From positions 1,252,001 to 1,316,000 of the forward strand of contig JASPKZ010007294.1 in NCBI GenBank assembly GCA_030220185.1: a DNA stretch of 64,000 nucleotides, given 5' to 3'. Shown here piece by piece: positions 23,180 through 34,646 of this stretch. The position numbers and the translations under genes are program-made. Within the stretch, counting starts at the first letter, position 1. Each line of letters starts with the position of its first letter. Below the pieces are notes generated by a model. The model was not told the origin of the DNA. It ran no database searches and saw only the letters and a list, made by a program, of their open reading frames with translations. The DNA comes from Diploptera punctata (lineage: Eukaryota > Arthropoda > Insecta > Blattodea > Blaberidae).

Positions 23180-23830
23180 TTACCTAACTCACTGGCACTA
23201 TCAACCCGTGAGTTCATGGCAGTAGGTTCATGTCCGCTCTGCATACATCCCTATCCTGCGTTGTTTTCCAATCATTCCTAGTATAATCTGTTTCCTCAAT
23301 TAATGGTTAATATTATTCTCCCATCTCATTGTTGGCCTATTTACCAGGCGCTTTCCCTCTGGTTTACGCACACGGAGTTTACATCCCCTTTTTCATTCCC
23401 CATTCATGTCAAATATCCTACCCATCACTTCTACGAGACTTGGTCCCAATTGTTCTTATTTTATCTGTTTTTCCTTAAATATCATGTAGATCGCTGTTAT
23501 GTGTTTTCATCTCTATTCGTGTATCTGTTCATCTCTCTTTGGTAAATTTTTTCCCCTAAAAACATTTGAGTCTTTGCCATGAATTTCTTGAAGTAGTCCC
23601 CGCCAGGAAAACCGAATGGGTGGCTATTTTACCTCAGAAAATTTAACCAAATGTATCACATGTCCGCATTTTGTTAAGGTTTTATTTTTACGGTGGAAGA
23701 TTGTCACTCCTTCGCCCAACATTTAGCTTTCGACCTGTCCGGTAGTAGTGTTACCGCCGGCATAGCTCTCAGCATCATTTAAACACTCCTCCTCTACAAG
23801 GTAAAGACAACCATGGAGGGGGAAGGTTTA
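23180..23830 (-). mobile_element. Internally deleted RTE-type LINE derivative
   Basis: Minus-strand reading from 23830: the 5' leader of the RTE-type LINE at 51.3-54.5 kb (AAGGTAAACC..., CGGTAACACTACTACCGGAC, then AACCATTCGGTTTTCC-like text to about 23590). It jumps near 23560 straight to the RT C-terminal region (CCAAAGAGAGATGAACAGAT, then the AGACTTGGTCCC... GGCCAACAATGAG tail homologous to the RWAGHVARM segment) and ends in CATGAACTCACGGGTTGATA and AGTGCCAGTGAGTTAGG. The endonuclease and RT core are absent. Ends are kept while the middle is missing, as in the copy at 27.2-28.4 kb, but at a different junction. Confidence 0.75.
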
Positions 23831-23839
23831 CCTTAAAAT

Positions 23840-24890
23840 CAAAATAACTCTAGTGGCTGCAATTACTCTTTTCTTTCAACAAAACTAGATACATACGTTT
23901 TAATTAACAAACGAAATATATATTTAATAAACCAGCAATATTGGGACATAAATTCGATTTACTATGAATTCACTTAATTTATACAGCTCCTCGTTATGGT
24001 CCCGGCGAATATTAATCAGTTTGTCATAATATAACCTATTCAGAAATTAGAGTACAGGTTTCAGATAAAGCTCTGTACTTTTGCGTAACTTAACTAGATT
24101 TATGGTAACGATGACAACATTTTCAGTATCGCTCTATAAATATTTTAACTGGACCAATTGAAGCGTAGCTTGGCCATTGTAAAATTGAGATTTTATTATG
24201 TCTCCCAATTTAGCTCAAATGTCCTTACTTCTTAATTGTAAGAAGTTTTCTCTGCATTTAATAAAACCTAATATAAATTGTTGAAGCATGAAACGCGTTG
24301 AGTAGAAATAAAGATGTGGCGGGTGTGGTGGTATTTGGATTCTTCTTGTCCTTGTCGCCTCCACTCTGATTAGCCTTCATTAGCACCTTCCGGCTGGACG
24401 GCCTTTGGCCTGTGCCATGATACATACCTCTCTTTAATGAGGACATATCTTCTCTAACAATAAATCACTTTGTTACTATGCTGTGCGGGAGTGATAAACG
24501 AGAGAATAGAAAACTAACAATTCTACATGGATTGTAATTTTATGCAAATGCGTTACTACTAATTATAAACGTACGCACTGTTACCAGAATTCTCTCCCAC
24601 TCTACCTCCACAATTTAACATCTAGATGTCTCCCCTTGTCTCTTTACTTCAGTTTTAACCTCTCCCTAGTTTAATCTCTACCACCTGAATGTTGCAGGAA
24701 CACGATCTGTGATTTGTAACTCTGCATCATACATCCTTTTTTGATCATACAAGATGGGTGATAAAGCCTCCTTGGATGGGTGATAAAGCTCAATGTCAGG
24801 GCCATCTTCGAGACAAAATGAACATTTAAGTCTAGACGTAATAATTTATTCAGTCAGTAATACTAGGCAAATATTATATCGCTGATGATT
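23840..24890. other. Intergenic; short GC-richer patch at 24,300-24,450
   Basis: Mostly AT-rich. The patch at 24300-24450 is richer in G and C than its surroundings. Its minus strand has an open frame of about 60 codons starting MSSLKRGMYHGTGQRPSSRK, with a donor-like GTATGT near 24426. I do not recognise it; it may be a host exon or chance. Confidence 0.35.
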
Positions 24891-24899
24891 TTGATAATC

Positions 24900-25066
24900 A
24901 GATGTTCTTCGAGGGCCATTTGGGTCTTAGAGTTTCTCAAAATTTGCCTCATAAGCGAGGAAAAAATCGAAAATCCTCACCCAGGAAACTTGTTTCCTCC
25001 GGGGATCGAACCCTCTCCGGCTACGCACGAGGAAACGACGTTATCACTAGATCACAGCAGTAGACA
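24900..25066 (-). mobile_element. tRNA-derived SINE, 3'-truncated
   Basis: Minus strand begins GTCTACTGCTGTGATCTAGT and carries the B box GGTTCGATCCC near 25010. The SINE body CTGGGTGAGGATTTTCGAT follows. Same family as the copy at 1775 but diverged and lacking the 3' half. Confidence 0.8.
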
Positions 25067-25474
25067 ACATTAGTAAGCACATTTCTCCATTTTAAAATGA
25101 AATATTACTCCATAGTAAATTGATCTGATAGTTTTCATCATATGAAAATTACAGGGAAATAATCAGGTAAGTCACATTGTTTTGTTGAAATCGAGTTTGA
25201 GGTGTTATTAGATGCTCCGTGGAAAGCACTATCATTTAGAAATGCGAAAATTAAACGTTTGGTTTATTTATCTCCTAAATTTTCCACACAGGTAAGGAAG
25301 TATGTGGATTTTTAACAATTAAAAGTACATTTTCTAGGTTTCAAGGTAAAATGATTTACCTTGTTATTTTCCTGTATCATTCATATAATCATACTATGCT
25401 AATAGTCTTGAGTAAACTAAATGTATTCCTCAGTAAGTAGAATATTAGTGCGATTTCGATAGTTTACGGAATAT

Positions 25475-25530
25475 ATCCTGGCGCATCATCAACTCTCATA
25501 TCATCGGGACAGCGTGAGTTACGTTACGAA
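25475..25530 (+). repeat. Partial copy of the CTCCTGGC-ended short repeat
   Basis: Contains TCCTGGCGCATCATC and CTCTCATATCATCGG, matching the first half of the copies at 26545 and 56751. The right end is lost. Confidence 0.6.
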
Positions 25531-25534
25531 AAAT

Positions 25535-26005
25535 ATAAAATTGCGGCTACTAGACAGATATTTAAATTTTCGCGACCAATTTGGGCATTTATTCTACTCC
25601 CCTTCTCATCCCCATGTAGGATTTTCTAGCGCAAAGAAATAAACGTACAATAACACTTTACAATTAGATAACGCCGAGGGCCGGAGGAGCCAAGTTACTT
25701 TTAACCGCCATATCTGCCATCCACTGACTCTATGGCTCATGGAATCCGCTATCCAATTTTATAAAATCCATCCAAATATAATTGTCCCATCTATGGTTAG
25801 TTCTTCATAACAATCTTTTCATGAAAGCTTTCTCTATAAAATATTTGGAAAGACGTATTGTAGAAAATTATACAAGAATAGAATCGAAACAATATATACG
25901 AAATTGATGACGGGGTTAGGATAATGCGATTACTGTGGATTTGTTAGCCAAGTTTGTTCTGAATCTTAAAATAGCAAAGGACTTAAGCAGTGAATATAAT
26001 GATCA
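25535..26005. other. Intergenic, no gene seen
   Basis: No coding pattern or recognisable element. Confidence 0.45.
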
Positions 26006-26009
26006 GAAG

Positions 26010-26045
<36 letters not shown>

Positions 26046-26074
26046 TAACAATAATAATAATAATAATAATAATA
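26010..26074. repeat. (TAA)n microsatellite
   Basis: About 65 bases of TAA/AAT units with one interruption. It may be the tail of a lost CR1-like LINE, but the conserved 3' UTR block is not seen next to it. Confidence 0.92.
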
Positions 26075-26350
26075 TGATAGTTTACATTATAAACCATTCC
26101 ACACAGTATAGCTTTTATTACCCTAATTTTTGATAGATAGAATACAAATATAAACATGATCAAGTAGGCCTAATAAGGTACTGTGCATACATCAATGGCT
26201 TGCACTAGGCCTAATACAAATTTAGCTACACACTACATCTAATCATACCGTGAAATTTTATTGACAATATTAATTATATTTATTAAATATTAATTTAAGT
26301 AAATATTCTTTATGGAAAATATAAAATATTTTATATAAAGAATAATTTCA

Positions 26351-26515
26351 GTCCACCGCAGTGGTCTCGAGGTAGCGTGCTGCCTTATCACGCAGCGGCC
26401 CCGGATTCGATCCCCGGTGTTTTTCCTCACCTGTCAGATAAATGTCAGGAACTTTTAAGGCCCAAACGGTCCCCGAATACCATCTGGCCATCATTATCAT
26501 CAATATCATATTCGT
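26351..26515 (+). mobile_element. tRNA-derived SINE, 5' half
   Basis: Starts GTCCACCGCAGTGGTCTCGA; B box GATTCGATCCC near 26403; body GTCAGATAAATGTCAGGAAC. It stops after the CATCATTATCATC stretch, so the 3' tail found at 2000-2099 is absent. Confidence 0.85.
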
Positions 26516-26544
26516 CTAATTAAATTAAGTTTAGTTTAAGGCCT

Positions 26545-26657
26545 CTCCTGGCGCATCATTACCATCATCAACAACTCTCATATCATCGGTGCAGCGTAAC
26601 CTGACCTTCCAGGCTCCCCAACCTCAGAAGTGGGTTACAGGTACGCCATGCCAGGAG
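26545..26657. repeat. Short dispersed repeat with inverted ends CTCCTGGC/GCCAGGAG
   Basis: A 113-bp unit beginning CTCCTGGCGCATCATT and ending ATGCCAGGAG, so its first and last eight bases are exact reverse complements. Interior features ACTCTCATATCATCGG and CCCCAACCTCAGAAG recur in the 107-bp copy at 56751-56857, and in part at 25475. Possibly a tiny MITE or a structured-RNA-derived repeat. Identity unknown. Confidence 0.75.
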
Positions 26658-26659
26658 AG

Positions 26660-27230
26660 AATACCAGAAATGACGAAATGGCAAACTAGAGCATAGAAAA
26701 AAAGTTTAACAATTTATATTATATAGTCATTAGTTCTACCTATTTATTGTGTGTGACTTTATGTATCATAATATTTAATATTTAATATTTAAAATTTCCA
26801 ACGAATATTTGAATTACAATTTATTGAAATCTACTGTTTAAAGTGCATTATAAATATTTCAAACATACTTCTATGAAATATATAATCTTTTAAAGAATTT
26901 GCAATAGAAATACAGATTAAAGTCACTGATATAATGAAATTCTCCGTTTTAAAATATTTTAAAATCTAGTCTGTGCTAGATTCTCGCCTAAGATATATGT
27001 GTTCACCAAGCTGGCAGGGGATAATTAATCAAAGGTTTATTGGCGTTCCACATCGTGGTAGAGGTTAATATGAACATAGTAAATCGTGTTCTGAAATACA
27101 GTGAGCACGGTGGGTTAACATTATTATACCGAAGTTAAAACAAAGTGTGCGGAAATATTATTAACACTTTAATTAATTCAAAGATTCCATTAGATTTTAG
27201 GACAGTTATATAACTGAATAAAAATGGCAT
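26660..27230. other. Intergenic, no gene seen
   Basis: AT-rich, with no recognised coding or repeat content. Confidence 0.45.
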
Positions 27231-27234
27231 TTCA

Positions 27235-28355
27235 TCATGGTATCTTTACCTTGTCGTGGTGGAGTGACTTGCATGCTTAAATGATCCCGAGAGCTATGTC
27301 GGCGGTAGCATTGCTGCCGATAGGGTTACCCATGGTCAAAGGTGATAAGCCAGACGAAAAAAGTACTTTGGTCGAAAGAGTGACGATCTTTCACCGTAAA
27401 AATACAACCGTCAAGAAATACGGACATGGGTTCAACTAGGGGAAACTTTTTCCGGAGCATGCCAACAAAACTTTAGAGGATAAAGAAGGCCTACAACTCA
27501 ATGGTATTAATAAGCTGTTAGTTTATGTTGATGATGTAGTACTATTTGCCGTTAGCGAAGAGATACTGAAGGACAACACGGACACACTATTGCGTAACAT
27601 TAGGAAATTAGGACTGGAAGTAAATATCAATAAAACTAAATAATATGGTCACATGTAGAAATACATTTTATGATGGAAATGGACAGCTAATGACAAATGA
27701 GGGATATTTAGAGGAAGTGGCTGAATTCAAACACCGAGGAACAATAACCACAGATAGGAATGAGATGCACAAAGAAATTAAACATAGGCTGAATTCTGGA
27801 AATGCGTGCTATTATGCATTACAAAGACTCTTGATGTCCCAACTCCTTTCAAAAAATGTTAAACTGAAAATATAGGCTATAAAACTATTATTCTACCAGT
27901 TATGTTATATGGATGCGAGACATGGATTCTTACTTTAAGGCAGGAACGGAGATTACAAGTATTTGAAAATAAAGTTCTTAAGAACATTTTTGGACTAAAG
28001 AGAGATGAACAGACAGGTGAATGGAGAAGACTGCATACCAATGAATTACATGGTCTTTATAGGAAACCAGATATAATGAGAAAAGTTAAGTCTCGTAGAC
28101 TGCGATGGGCAGGACATGTGGCACGTATGGAGAATGAAAGGCGTTAATGGAAGCTTCTTGTAGGAAAACGAGAGGAAAACGCCCAGTTGGTAGACAAAGA
28201 ATGAGGTGGGAGAATAACAATAACTATGATTTGAGGGAAGTAGATTATACAGGGAATGATTGGAAAACATTGGCTCAGGATAGGGATGTATGGAGAACTC
28301 ATGTCAGCGCGCCCATGAATCTACGGGTTATATAGTGCCAGTGAGTTAGTTAGTT
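27235..28355 (+). mobile_element. Internally deleted RTE-type LINE derivative
   Basis: The 5' leader (TTACCTTGTCGTGGTGGAGT, GATAGGGTTACCCATGG, GATAAGCCAGACGAAAAAAG, AGTGACGATCTTTCACCGT) matches the leader of the RTE LINE at 54.2-54.45 kb. At about 27465 it jumps to the RT palm: LQLNGINKLLVYVDDVVLFA (YVDD in place of YADD), then GLEVNINKTK. After a frameshift, FKHRGTITTDRNEMHKEIKH (27645-27875), then MLYGCETWILTLRQERR, LRWAGHVARMENERR and VGRQRMRWENN. It ends in CATGAATCTACGGG and GTGCCAGTGAGTTAG. Endonuclease, linker and RT fingers are missing. Stops and frameshifts show it is inactive. Confidence 0.88.
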
Positions 28356-28482
28356 AATTTCATCGACGAGTTTAATTCCTCAATTCTCCAAGATTTGCTC
28401 ACGTTTTCACCTTTGAAGAGAGACTAGCTTAACCCTGAGTGAGTCCTAAGTGAACCATATACTCCGACGAGGTGTTCCACTT

Positions 28483-29105
28483 CATCATCATCATCATCAT
28501 TAGTCCTAGAAGAACTGTTACGGCCTGAGAAAGCGGTTTTCGTGCTATCTTTTCATAGGTCGACCAATTGACCGTTTCCCATTTGGGCAGTAGTTCATTT
28601 TTGCCTTGGGGATCCTGGATCTAGCCATTCTTGAGACATGTTCCTTCCAGTTTAGCTGATATCTGGAGATATAGTCCAGTATTGGTGACACATTAAGTTC
28701 TCGAAGGATTTCTACATTTTTCTTTCGATCCCATTTGGTGTAGCCTGCTGTTCGGCGCATAAATTTCATCCCACAAGTTGTTAGTCTGCTTTCATCTCTC
28801 GTCCTCATAGTCCGCGCCTCACTCCCATAACATAGGACTGGTCGAGCCATTATTTGATAAAGACGAGTACGAGTTGATTTTTGCACTAATGAAGGTTTTA
28901 AAACTCTATTAATGGTTCCCATTGATTTGTTGAATTTCACAATTTTCTCTGATAAATCCAAATTTTCAACAAAAGAAAGTTTATATCCTAAATAAGTAAA
29001 CTCATTAACTCTCTCTAAAATTTTGTTATTTAAACAAATTTTGCTTGGTATTGGGGATTTTCCACAAAATGCCATTATTCTAGTTTTATTGGTAGATATT
29101 TCCAT
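28483..29105 (-). mobile_element. 5'-truncated LINE-2 copy with 10-bp TSD
   Basis: One open minus-strand frame of about 190 codons covers the RT thumb and C-terminal domain (TNKTRIMAFCGKSPIPSK, FTYLGYKLSFVENLDL, RLYQIMARPVLCYGSEA, LNWKEHVSRMARSRIP, GRPMKR). It is very similar to the 3' third of the element at 8015-11127. The 3' end is a CATCAT run (plus strand, 28483-28500). The sequence TGTTCCACTT is present on both sides, at 28473-28482 and 29106-29115, which defines the insertion exactly. The open frame and near-identity point to recent retrotransposition of this subfamily. Confidence 0.92.
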
Positions 29106-29119
29106 TGTTCCACTTAATA

Positions 29120-29480
29120 TCTTCATATGGGGAACTATTGAAACATGCCATTTCTCACTGACGAAATGGTACATCACAAAATATCAAACGTAATACCAAT
29201 TCATAAATATTAGAAAAAAAAGATCACATGATTACTATAGCTAACACTAACTCATCCAAAAATAATAAAAAAAGTTAGTTGGACAGTTAAATAGGATAGC
29301 TAAGACCTATCTAAAGTGTTCAGCTCTGAAGATTATAAAATCAATTCATTTTGAGAAGGGATTTAACTACCGTAAGGTTAAGATTGTAAGAGCCCTTCTG
29401 AAAATTATAATTTTCATACAGTACTATATGCAATATTAAGACAGTACAGTCAAGGAATAAAAATATAAATCTAGCTATGC
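29120..29480. other. Intergenic, no gene seen
   Basis: AT-rich flanking DNA of the LINE insertion. Nothing recognised. Confidence 0.4.
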
Positions 29481-29491
29481 TGAATTTGTCG

Positions 29492-29690
29492 ACTGCGGTG
29501 GCCTACTGGTTGTGTTCCTGGACTCTAGTCCCAGTGTCGATTGATTTTAAGGTGAAATAATCCGAGAGATAAGTCCTCCTGGAGTGAATTTAAGCCGTGG
29601 TTCCTAAATTAAATGCTTCTGAGCAAAATTAAGCGAGCTTCCTCGATCTAAGTTATACCTTCGTTTCCAACTAGATGTATCATTCAGTCA
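29492..29690 (+). mobile_element. Possible second SINE type, tRNA-like head
   Basis: Begins GTCGACTGCGGTGGCCTACT and has a degenerate B-box-like GTGTCGATTGA near 29536. It then has a GC-moderate body, GAGATAAGTCCTCCTGGAGT, unlike the surrounding AT-rich DNA. No second copy is in the window, so assignment as a SINE is by resemblance only. Confidence 0.35.
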
Positions 29691-29699
29691 ATATGCTGA

Positions 29700-30105
29700 C
29701 GACATGTCACTCATTGACATCTGTAGGGAAATAAGCGTAATTAAATTAAGGTAGGTTATATACTTCCGCTAGGAATGCGTCCATTTCTCCATGAGGGATA
29801 TATATATATATTATAAATTTTCAAAACATTTCTCTGAACTACTTACTAATATAATTTGGTGGCGTTCGTTACCTCTACTTGCAGTTTACAGTATACAGCA
29901 AAGTTAGGTGAGATTGGAAATATGAAAATAAATTAACATTAAATTATATCATGTTTGCGACTTCACTGTGTTTTATAACGTTAAGATAAACAGCAAACAA
30001 TACCAGACAATATTTTAGATTTTTATCTAGTTAATTACTTTAATAAGAGGAAAATGAGCTATAAAAAAACTTACTTTACCAAAAAATTGCACGAATATTT
30101 AAAAA
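29700..30105. other. Intergenic, no gene seen
   Basis: AT-rich DNA with a short TA run near 29802. Nothing recognised. Confidence 0.4.
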
Positions 30106-30118
30106 AGAGATGTTATAA

Positions 30119-30309
30119 GTCAAGATGGATACAACATGTTCATCGAATGGAAGATCACAGAATACCCAAACAAATGTTAAGATATCAACCTGCAGGAAGA
30201 AGAAGACCAGGACGTCCACTCAAAAGATTTTTGGATGGTGTTTCTCTTGAGGCCGAAACAGGTCAACAAATGGCCTAAATTCGTGAATGTACTATGATGA
30301 TGATGATGA
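30119..30309 (+). mobile_element. Heavily 5'-truncated LINE tail with 8-bp TSD
   Basis: Only the C-terminal end of an EN-RT LINE remains: WIQHVHRMEDHRIPKQMLR, then GRPLKRFLDGVSLEAETGQQ, a stop, and a TGATGATGATGATGATG tail. TGTTATAA is found at 30111-30118, and again at 30310-30317 directly after the tail, consistent with a target-site duplication. The frame is open up to the natural stop. Confidence 0.8.
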
Positions 30310-30677
30310 TGTTATAATAATTCAATTGTAGTTCTGCCGAACTGTTTCAATTGCTTACGGCTTGATATGTGATGAAATGAGAGTTTGTGTCTTTTCTGGG
30401 TCTTATGAAAATTATGCAAATCTTCAAAACATATCGCATTCCAAACTTTCTTTTCAGGCGAAAACAAAAGACACGGCCTACAGAACAATTTGTTTTCAGA
30501 TTATTTGAACCACATAACCAGGTGATAGTTTGATAGGAATTTTAATTGAAATATCCTGTGAACATTTTACGGCCTTTTATTGAGTATTTAATTCAGTGAG
30601 ATGCTGTGTAGACTACAATTTTCTATTAATATTATTTTGTCTTGAAATGAAAGTGAATTATACAATAGCACACTCAC

Positions 30678-30839
30678 GTGCACAGGTTCATGATGCCGTT
30701 CCAACTCCGTTTGAACGTTCGCGGCAGAGCTACTAGCATGAGAGGATTCTTGAAATATCTTCGCTAGCGAGCTTCTAAACGATTCACTAATGACAAAGCG
30801 CGGAATAAAATAAATTATAAGAAACACTTGAAAATTCAC
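30678..30839 (-). other. Candidate first coding exon with signal peptide
   Basis: On the minus strand an ATG at 30839 starts MNFQVFLIIYFIPRFVISES, which looks like a secretory signal peptide. About 34 polar residues follow (SSHASSSAANVQTELERHHE). At 30677 the codon after His54 is followed by a canonical donor GTGAGT, giving an exon of 162 bp that ends in phase 0. GC content is higher than in the surroundings. I do not recognise the protein; without the next exon this is a prediction from signals only. Confidence 0.35.
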
Positions 30840-30923
30840 TATTTACATTCACACTATTTTTCTAGTGACAAGGTCACAGACTATATAACTAAATAAAAAT
30901 AATAAAACTTATGTGCATTTGAA

Positions 30924-31026
30924 TACTAACTGAGGGCAACGACTTTACTTTTTCTTAGAACGTAGGCGAAAAGACGCACCCAAGCCACCAGGAACGGATG
31001 AAATAATTTCGGAAACCTCCGACTGA
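30924..31026 (+). other. Candidate 3' splice site and short terminal coding exon
   Basis: A perfect branch-point consensus TACTAAC (30924-30930) lies 28 bases upstream of CTTTACTTTTTCTTAG, whose AG ends at 30958. After it, one frame (phase 2) is open for 22 codons (RRRKDAPKPPGTDEII...) to TGA at 31024-31026. GC-rich compared with its flanks. A weaker, similar arrangement (TATTTATAG then KAPASSASIDASPLK and TAG) lies at 31160-31216. Host gene unknown. Confidence 0.3.
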
Positions 31027-31219
31027 TGACACTAGTGTACAGATCTAACTTATTAATTATATTCTTATACATTTATTTAAAATTAATTCAACTTTTTAAC
31101 GTATGAATTTTATAATTTTAAAATTTCAAATTATGTTTAAAATAACTTATTTTTGTAATATTTATAGGAAAGCTCCCGCTTCCAGTGCTTCCATTGACGC
31201 CTCGCCACTGAAGTAGGCT

Positions 31220-34200
31220 ATTTTAAAAATTAATTATATAAACATACTTTAGGCCTGTATTTGAACAGTTGTGTAGTCGCATTACAATTTAGTTATTTAG
31301 TATGTAAGTAGGACAAATAATGAGATATTGAAATGACTAGTGCTGCAGGGCCTACATGTTTTTTATAGTATTTCGAAAGAATCTTCATTGTTTCGTGGAT
31401 AATATTAGTTTGAACAAGGAATGATAATGAGAAAGTAAATAGAAAACAAAGAGTTACAGGCCTCACAGATTGGTGAAGCCATCGATCAGTAGTAATAAAA
31501 TGCATTTAGATTTATGAGGCGTTACAATCTGAATTGGAAGAACTTGATATCATTGCAATGTTCTCCATGCTTTGAAATTGGAACAGAACACCTACAACGT
31601 TTTACGACTTGGTATTAAATTCATATCGAAACGTGTCATTTGTCGAACGTTATGCACTGGTTAATGTAACTTTTCCTCGAGTGGAAAGGATCGCGTTACT
31701 GATTATGTTATCCGTTATGCAGCTCAAAAGATTGTTATTGTTTGCAGTAAATATTGCTTGCTCCTGAGCTTGACGCAGCAATAAATAAGTAGGGCCCAGA
31801 TTTTGTTGACCAATACAATATTAAAAATACCTGATAACGATGATTTTATGACTTCAAAATTGATAAAAATAACCTAAGAAAAGAATGACTAATAATTATT
31901 CTTATTTTGTCATTCTCTTTGTACATCCTGAACATTAAAACTTACCGCTCAATACAGCTTTTGCAATTAAAAAAAATTAATAGACAGTCGCTTATGAATT
32001 AATATGGACTATACATCTAAAAGTCGAAAAGTTTCTTTCAACTTTTACTGAAGACACATGGACATACTTAAAGCAGCAAATATCGCTTTTTTCCAGCTCT
32101 TCTTCATCGATGGAATATTCCCTGCTTGACTGTATATCAGCAATCTAGCACTTTATATCATATCCACTATTCTCTTTGAACACATTTTCCATTTTATGAA
32201 GGACATTTCACCTTCTACACGACTTAGATTACTTGCAACTTATTTCGCAAATTATTTTTCATTTGACATGGAATAACCACCCTGTTCCAGAGAAGTGATA
32301 GATGACCTGCGGGAGAAATTTAAAATTAGATCTAATGTTAGCTAGTTGTTCTACAGTTTCAGAGTTAGATAGAAGATCCTGTGATTATGTATCACTATCA
32401 AAAAACCTACTACTTTTTTTTTTTCACAATTTCAAAATAATAATTACAGACATCTAACCAGGCTTCCCTCTTCATTTGAACTGAAGCTGTTGCAAGATAT
32501 GTCCCATGGACTTTCATTTTGGAATGTTTTCACTCGAGATGGCGAAATCAGAAAAACTTTTTCACATTTACTATTAACTTATCCACATTTTCTGCATCTC
32601 GATGGCAAACACGCGACAAGCAGATTACATGTAACATCTTTGACGATAGTAAAGTAAGGGAGTTAGTGGCTTTACCATATATAGCGCTGCGTTCGTGAGA
32701 AAGAGCAGCACAGAATCATGCTGGATGCTGTTATAACACAGAGAAATTTGCTTTCTTCGTAATTTCCCAATTTAGAAGGAAAATGTCGCCATTGTTTTCT
32801 TTACTCATATCCCCAACAGTTACAATTGCAACCTAATGACTCAAAGAATCTGTGGTCTCACCAATTAAGATCCAGATTTTTTCTTGTCCAATTTCGATCG
32901 TATGAATAGTATTATAGGATTCAACACTCTCATAGTATATTGAAATATACTGTGTGTCTGGTAAAAATACATACGGACTAAAATCGGAATCCTTCCTACT
33001 ATTCACTAAAATAATTATTCTGATATAATGAGCAAACAAAGTTTTATTGAAGCCGTAATATTGAAGAACACAAATAAAACTCGAGACGCAGTGAATATAA
33101 TGGAAATTATATTCCTCTATTCTATAATTAACTGAAGCTACTAATAATTGATGATATCTCCATTAATAACATACTGACATAACAAGCCCTCAGAACTGCA
33201 GCTTACGCTCTGGGTGAATATTCAATACAGACGGAAGCCAAACCAATAACGGAAAAAGCGAGAAAAATTGGTGGAGTATAGAACGCAGCATTGGCACAAA
33301 TTTAGTGGATACACATTTTCCACCGTTGCCAAAATCAGGCTGGATTAGCAAAATCAATATACTGCTCACTATAATGATTGCTCAAAAATATGCACTTACA
33401 AAAAACACAAAATTAACCCAAAATACATACACCAAAAAGTATTAAATTATTAAACAAACACATTGATTGCGTGAATTAGCTTATCCTCTTGAGGTCTTGC
33501 TCGATGAAATTACACAAACGTAATATAACTGCTTCTTGAGGTGAATCTAATGTAAAGAAGCATTCAAAGGTTCATATTTAACCAGTCCCGGATAATAGGA
33601 CAAAGCTTGACAACACTTTATCTTGAACACACCGCTATCAGTTCTCACAATCACAACTCTACAGACCTTTTCTGCACCGGGCGGGGGGGGGGGGCAATTC
33701 ACTAATAATACCAGTCTTCCAAATTAATAGAGGTAAATTTTCTTCCCAACACTCAGTCTCTAACACCAGGATTCTACACACCAGAGAAATCCATTTCTTA
33801 CATGGTTGTAGTAATTTTAGATACTCTTTGGACTAAATCTGTCAAACATTATGGTAGAGATCTGAAGCAAGTTCCATTTAACCTGGCGGGAGCTAAGATT
33901 ATTAGTATTAAGGTAAATAAATACACTAATTAAATGTGAAGAAGTATTTGTGTTGTAGTTTGTTGTTGTAGCAGGTTCTTATTGTAGGATCTCGTTGTGG
34001 AAGTCCTGGGTTCAACTTAACTTTGCCTCGGCTTTGAGGTTCTATTCAGAGGAACGTAGGGAAGATTCAAAATTGGTTATCACTCGAAATAAAAATCACA
34101 AATAAACTTTGAATAAAATTTTTGTATTTTATTCACCAATAAAGTTATTTAGACGTTTATGAGACATGTATATTGACTTTATTATTTATTAGTTAATATT

Positions 34201-34640
34201 ATAACCGTTACAAAATGGCGTGAGGACTCAATTGTCATACATCAAGTTACTCACAATTGTTTATATTTCGATCTGAAATTAACTGCACATATGTTTAAAT
34301 GCACACGAAGTCAAACGATACACATTTTATACAATTATAAATGAAAATATCTTCAATCATGGACGACTGTTTTTATGCAGGTCTTATCCCATTGACATCT
34401 TGCAGTAGACTTTTTAGATTCAGAAATATCTCATTCCCATAATCCTTAATTTCAAATTATGACATTCAAATCTGATTGGTCACAAACTAGGCTTATGAGT
34501 ACTACTGGTTGGCTCATATCCAAATTATCCAATCTGTTTAAAAGTTAATGTCAGTCGATATTTTTAAACCCCTTTGAAATTTTTAACTGATTCTATAACT
34601 TCTTAGAACCACAAAATTATTCACAATAATAAATTATTCA
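31220..34640. other. Long intergenic stretch, no gene seen; G12 run at 33,683
   Basis: About 3.4 kb without a recognisable element or long ORF. A homopolymer of 12 G (33683-33694) preceded by CCGGGC is the only unusual composition. A short stretch at 33185-33290 (EYSIQTEAKPITEKARKIGG in one plus-strand frame) looks faintly protein-like but was not identified. Confidence 0.5.
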
Positions 34641-34646
34641 GTTACC

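Noticed and set aside
32033..32850. Possible transposase coding fragment
   Set aside because: Translated pieces are short, in different frames, and show no motif that I can name.
33183..33470. Protein-like stretch (EYSIQTEAKPITEKARKIGG) as a retrotransposon piece
   Set aside because: A single suggestive run of about 30 residues with stops after it; no family assignment possible.
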